Shown here piece after piece: positions 11,960-14,698 of a stretch of DNA of 14,698 nucleotides. Each line of letters starts with the position of its first letter. Positions within the stretch are counted from its first letter, which is position 1. The translations under genes and the position numbers were made by a program. The notes beneath the pieces are model-generated. The model searched no databases, was not told the origin of the DNA, and saw only the letters and a list, made by a program, of their open reading frames with translations. Source of the stretch: Nitrosomonas sp. (GTDB taxonomy: Bacteria > Pseudomonadota > Gammaproteobacteria > Burkholderiales > Nitrosomonadaceae); contig SXJH01000169.1 in the NCBI GenBank assembly GCA_005779435.1, positions 1 through 14,698 of the forward strand, in the 5' to 3' direction.

Positions 11960-13336
11960 CTATCCGGGGTATGGAAATAATTTTCCGGGATTGAGGATGT
12001 CGTTAGGATCAAACAGCCGTTTGATATTTCGCATCAGATCCAGCGTGGCACGGTCAATTTCCTTAGTTACAAACGCGCGTTTTTCGCTTCCCACCCCATG
12101 TTCTCCCGACAGGGTGCCGCGCAACTGAATCACCAAATCGAAAATTTCATCCAAACACTGCATCGCGCGCGCAATTTCATCGGAATTGTCGGGGTCAACC
12201 AGTAAATTGACATGAATATTGCCGTTGCCCGCGTGTCCAAAATTGACATTGCTGATCCGGTAATGTGCGCACAACTGCGTAACGCCGTTTAAGAAACGCG
12301 GTAGCGCACTAACGGGTACGACAACATCTTCATTGATTTTTTTAGGCGCGATTTCACGCAGCAACGGCGATAACGCCTTGCGCGCTTTCCACAAAGTAGC
12401 GGTATCGCCGACTTCTTGCGCGGCGATAAGTCCTTCGGACTGACATGCGGCGATGATTGCGGCAACGGAAGCGGCGATATCGTTCGCCGAGCCATCCACT
12501 TCGATCATCAACATCGCCTGAGTATCGGGCGGCAGCAGGGTGGGATACTTTCCGCGAATAAGATTCAGCGATCCGGCATCCAGAAATTCCAAAGCGCTTG
12601 GCAGCCGGGAAAGCGCCATGATCTTAACGATCGCTTCGGTGCAGCTTGCCAGATCGCGGAAGTGTGCCGTAATACCGGTCATCGTTTCGGGCAATGCCGA
12701 AAGCTTAAGCGTGGCCTCGGTTATGACAGCAAGCGTACCTTCCGATCCGATCAATAGCCGAGTCAGGTCGTAGCCGACCACGCCTTTGGTGGTATAACAC
12801 CCCGTGGTGATCAGATCGCCTGCGCCCGTGACGGCTTTAAGCCCCAGTACATGTTCGCGTGTCGTGCCGTATTTCACGGCATGCGGGCCGCCGGCGCTGG
12901 TTGCGATATTGCCGCCGATGCTGGAAAACTGCGCGCTGGATGGATCGGGCGGCCAAAAAAAACCATGCGGCTTTGCGGCATCTTGAACGGATTGATTCAA
13001 TACGCCAGGTTCGGCGACGATAACGCGATTGGCCGCATCGACAGAAATAATGCTTGTCATGCGTTCCATCGATAGAGCGATTCCGCCGATTTCAGGCAAG
13101 CTTCCGCCTGCGGTGCCTGTGCCTCGGCCGCGCGGAATCAGCGGAATCTTATAGCGGTTGCACTGCAAGATGGCGTGCTGCACCTCTTGAGCATTCGTTG
13201 GAAACAGTACGGCATCGGGCGGGAAAATCTTGCGGCTGTTATCGTAAGCATACGCATAACAATCCGCAGGATCGGTATAAAAACGCTCGGGCGGAAACGC
13301 CGCTTGCAAATCGGCGCGAAGCGCGGAAGGCAACAT
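11960..13336 (-). CDS. FAD-linked oxidase, GlcD / D-lactate dehydrogenase type
   Basis: A 458-residue flavoprotein of the VAO/PCMH fold that oxidises a 2-hydroxy acid to a 2-oxo acid, most likely D-lactate or glycolate. FAD-binding segments: PRGRGTGTAGGS (68-79), SSIGGNIATSAGGPHAVKYG (138-157) and GYDLTRLLIGSEGTLAVITE (188-207). The C-terminal FAD-oxidase domain carries NFGHAGNGNIHVN (365-377), whose histidines take part in metal or substrate binding, and SGEHGVGSEKRAF (410-422); it ends DPNDILNPGKLFP. No signal peptide or Fe-S motif is seen, and no glcE or glcF partner is adjacent, so it resembles the stand-alone D-lactate dehydrogenase (Dld2-like) group as much as GlcD. Substrate cannot be decided from sequence. 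It lies 23 bases downstream of the BON-lipoprotein gene on the same strand; no clear Shine-Dalgarno precedes the start. Confidence 0.92.
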   Translation of the reverse strand: MLPSALRADLQAAFPPERFYTDPADCYAYAYDNSRKIFPPDAVLFPTNAQEVQHAILQCNRYKIPLIPRGRGTGTAGGSLPEIGGIALSMERMTSIISVDAANRVIVAEPGVLNQSVQDAAKPHGFFWPPDPSSAQFSSIGGNIATSAGGPHAVKYGTTREHVLGLKAVTGAGDLITTGCYTTKGVVGYDLTRLLIGSEGTLAVITEATLKLSALPETMTGITAHFRDLASCTEAIVKIMALSRLPSALEFLDAGSLNLIRGKYPTLLPPDTQAMLMIEVDGSANDIAASVAAIIAACQSEGLIAAQEVGDTATLWKARKALSPLLREIAPKKINEDVVVPVSALPRFLNGVTQLCAHYRISNVNFGHAGNGNIHVNLLVDPDNSDEIARAMQCLDEIFDLVIQLRGTLSGEHGVGSEKRAFVTKEIDRATLDLMRNIKRLFDPNDILNPGKLFPYPG

Positions 13337-13359
13337 GCGAAATTATCTGCGGCAGTGCG

Positions 13360-13938
13360 CTAATTCAGGTATTCGAACACTTTGACGACTTTGCGGACGC
13401 CCGCAGTCGAGCTGGAAATTTTGGCGGCATTCTCGGCTTCTTGATGGGTCACCATGCCGAGCAAGTAAACGATGCCGTTCTCAGTCACAATTTTGACGTG
13501 ATTGATTTGGAATTTTCGTTCGGCGAGAAAGCGCGCTTTGACTTTGGACGTAATCAATACATCGTTGCTGCGAGACGCCAAGGAAGAATTCCCCGCTACT
13601 GCGAGCTCGTTGTGAATCCTGCGCACATTGTCGACGCCCATGATCAGTTTTTCGATATCCGCCTTGGCGGCCGCAGTCGGTGCTTCCCCTGTCAACAGCA
13701 CGATGCGGTTAAAGCTGGTGATGTTGATGTGCACGCTATCGCCGTATTGCTGATGAATGCGGCGCGCGCTTTTTAATTCGATACCTTCGTCCTCGATAAA
13801 CATGCCGCTGGTTCTGCGGTCTTCGGAGATATAAGTGCCGGTTCCGGCAGCCGTGCCAATCGCGAACATCGGCAAACAGCCGGTCAGAAAAGGGGTTATC
13901 AAAAGCATTGCCAGCAGGTAGCGAATGGGTTTCTTCAT
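13360..13938 (-). CDS. dolP: Dual BON-domain outer-membrane lipoprotein, DolP (YraP) type
   Basis: A 192-residue lipoprotein. The N terminus has a basic start (MKKPIR), a hydrophobic core and a lipobox LTGC with the modified Cys at residue 21; the next residues (LP) are not the Asp that keeps lipoproteins in the inner membrane, so outer-membrane sorting is likely. Two BON domains follow, about 55-113 (SVHINITSFNRIVLLTGEAP...MGVDNVRRIHNEL) and 125-190 (SNDVLITSKVKARFL...ITENGIVYLLGMVT-like core...GVRKVVKVFEYL). Size, lipobox position, the SNDxxITxKV segment and the TENGxVxLxGxVTxxEA pattern all match E. coli DolP (191 residues), which helps maintain outer-membrane integrity and BAM function. 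It is read away from the CheW gene and is followed 23 bases later by the FAD oxidase gene, probably on one transcript, though a functional link is not evident. Confidence 0.88.
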   Translation of the reverse strand: MKKPIRYLLAMLLITPFLTGCLPMFAIGTAAGTGTYISEDRRTSGMFIEDEGIELKSARRIHQQYGDSVHINITSFNRIVLLTGEAPTAAAKADIEKLIMGVDNVRRIHNELAVAGNSSLASRSNDVLITSKVKARFLAERKFQINHVKIVTENGIVYLLGMVTHQEAENAAKISSSTAGVRKVVKVFEYLN

Positions 13939-14053
13939 GTATCTAACTCCACAGAATTCAAAATTTCACCGCCGATAATACAGTAAAATAACCGGATAAC
14001 GAATAATCAATTACGCCGCAATAACCCCCGATTGACAATAATAAGTGCGAAAG

Positions 14054-14533
14054 ATGAAGAGTGAAATCGAGCACGCTTCCATCACCGGAGCATCCGTGGC
14101 CGTCCTCGGCGTAACCATTGGGGAGGAACGTTATCTGGTACCGATGGAAGAAGTCGGCGAAGTCATTGCGATACCGAAATTGGCGCAAGTGCCGCTGACG
14201 CAGCCGTGGTTTGCCGGATTGGCGAATGTGCGCGGCAATCTCTACGGCATTACCGATCTCGGCATTTATTTGGGCAATAAACCGGTTCCCTACAATATGA
14301 AATCGCGGATTCTGCTGGTTTCAACGGACGACAAAATACAGGGCGGCTTCATAGTCAATAATATGCTGGGAATTAGAAGCCTGTCCGAATTCATTGCCGT
14401 GGCGCCGCCGAAGAAAGAACTCATGCGCGGCATTATTGCCTGCTATGAAGACGCCGAAGGGCGGGCATGGCGGAAATTGAGCCTGCTTGAATTGGCACGG
14501 GATGAAAAATTCATGCAAGTCGCCAGCGATTGA
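14054..14533 (+). CDS. CheW-domain protein, PilI-like (type IV pilus chemosensory adaptor)
   Basis: A 159-residue single CheW-domain protein. CheW domains link receptors to CheA-type kinases. The stretch PLTQPWFAGLANVRGNLYGITDLGIYLG (about 49-76) resembles PilI of the Pil-Chp twitching system more than chemotaxis CheW. The rest shows the usual beta-barrel pattern (YLVPMEEVGEVI near the start, SRILLVSTDD, GGFIVNNMLGIRSLSEF). The start is uncertain: ATG 14054 is taken, with GTG 14045 in frame nine bases upstream; neither has a good Shine-Dalgarno. No pilG, pilH, pilJ or chpA neighbour is in view; the next gene is argB, so the partner kinase must be elsewhere. It is divergent from dolP across a 115-base gap. 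Confidence 0.85.
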   Translation: MKSEIEHASITGASVAVLGVTIGEERYLVPMEEVGEVIAIPKLAQVPLTQPWFAGLANVRGNLYGITDLGIYLGNKPVPYNMKSRILLVSTDDKIQGGFIVNNMLGIRSLSEFIAVAPPKKELMRGIIACYEDAEGRAWRKLSLLELARDEKFMQVASD

Positions 14534-14577
14534 CAGGCTTGTCAAATGGAATGTTTTTGATAACTCACTGAGGAATT

Positions 14578-14698
14578 ATGCAGAATTCTCCAATTGTTGC
14601 AAAAGATAAAGCCAAAATTCTAGCGGAAGCGCTGCCGTATATCAGGCGCTTTCATGGCAAGACCATCGTCATTAAATACGGCGGCACTGCCATGATCG
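14578..14698 (+). CDS. argB: Acetylglutamate kinase, N-terminal part (cut by window edge)
   Basis: The first 40 codons of ArgB, which phosphorylates N-acetylglutamate in arginine biosynthesis in the cytoplasm. The product begins MQNSPIVAKDKAKILAEALPYIRRFHGKTIVIKYGGTAMI. AKILAEALPYIRRFHGKTIVIKYGG is characteristic of proteobacterial ArgB, with the Lys of KYGG binding ATP phosphates. The usual next residue is Asn (KYGGNAM); here the codon is ACT, giving Thr. GAGGAA (14570-14575) lies two bases before the ATG. The gene starts 44 bases after the CheW gene; a small dyad, TTGACA (14530-14535) and TGTCAA (14540-14545), overlaps the end of the CheW gene. Confidence 0.9.
   Translation, partial: MQNSPIVAKDKAKILAEALPYIRRFHGKTIVIKYGGTAMI

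Noticed and set aside
13054..13776. 240-residue open frame on the plus strand
   Set aside because: It is antisense to both the FAD oxidase and DolP genes, whose domains are plainly coded on the minus strand; it crosses their junction.
14032..14060. TTGACA at 14032 as the -35 of the CheW gene
   Set aside because: At 16-18 base spacing the -10 would fall inside the start of the coding region and no TATAAT-like sequence is there.
1..14698. CRISPR array, tRNA, rRNA, transposase or phage genes
   Set aside because: None was seen; spacing of repeats, gene content and codon use are those of a conserved housekeeping region.

Overview
The window is a stretch of ordinary bacterial chromosome from what looks like a betaproteobacterium, most probably a Nitrosomonas-like member of the Nitrosomonadaceae. 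The inference rests on moderate, slightly AT-leaning base composition, the order atpC - yebC - ruvC - ruvA - ruvB, and a cytochrome c oxidase operon with the betaproteobacterial small genes (a tiny peptide between coxA and ctaG, and a DUF2970 gene between ctaG and coxC). No mobile element, CRISPR array, tRNA or rRNA was seen.

Layout. Positions 1-342 are the end of atpC (F1 ATP synthase epsilon), closed by a strong terminator. Positions 492-3869 hold yebC, the Holliday-junction genes ruvC-ruvA-ruvB, and a membrane-anchored protein of unknown function. Positions 3997-4668 encode a YccA/Bax-inhibitor-1 membrane protein, followed by a perfect 15-bp terminator hairpin and a 59-residue two-helix membrane protein (4755-4934). 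A gene-free, AT-rich stretch (4935-5379) carries a candidate promoter, several dyads and two tandem direct repeats. It leads into a ten-kilobase-scale aa3-type oxidase locus: coxB, coxA, a 34-residue peptide, ctaG, DUF2970, coxC, a long hairpin, SURF1, a SCO-like thioredoxin-fold protein and ctaB (heme O synthase), ending at 11910. On the minus strand are a GlcD-type FAD-linked oxidase and a DolP-type dual-BON lipoprotein. A PilI-like CheW protein diverges from them, and the window ends in the first 40 codons of argB.

How the genes work together. coxB, coxA and coxC supply the oxidase core. CtaG delivers copper to CuB, the SCO-like protein may deal with CuA copper or thiols, CtaB makes heme O and SURF1 helps heme a insertion. 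The heme A synthase (ctaA/COX15) that normally completes such a locus is absent here and must be encoded elsewhere if the enzyme carries heme A. RuvA, RuvB and RuvC form the branch-migration and resolution machine.

No clearly new system was found. The strongest anomaly is ruvC: its reading frame has no ATG, GTG, TTG or CTG codon ahead of the first catalytic aspartate, so it either starts at AUA or AUU or carries a start-region mutation or assembly error. Other points are the structured cox leader, small proteins that length-filtered annotation would miss, the missing ctaA, and a Gln at the Mg-site position of CoxA.
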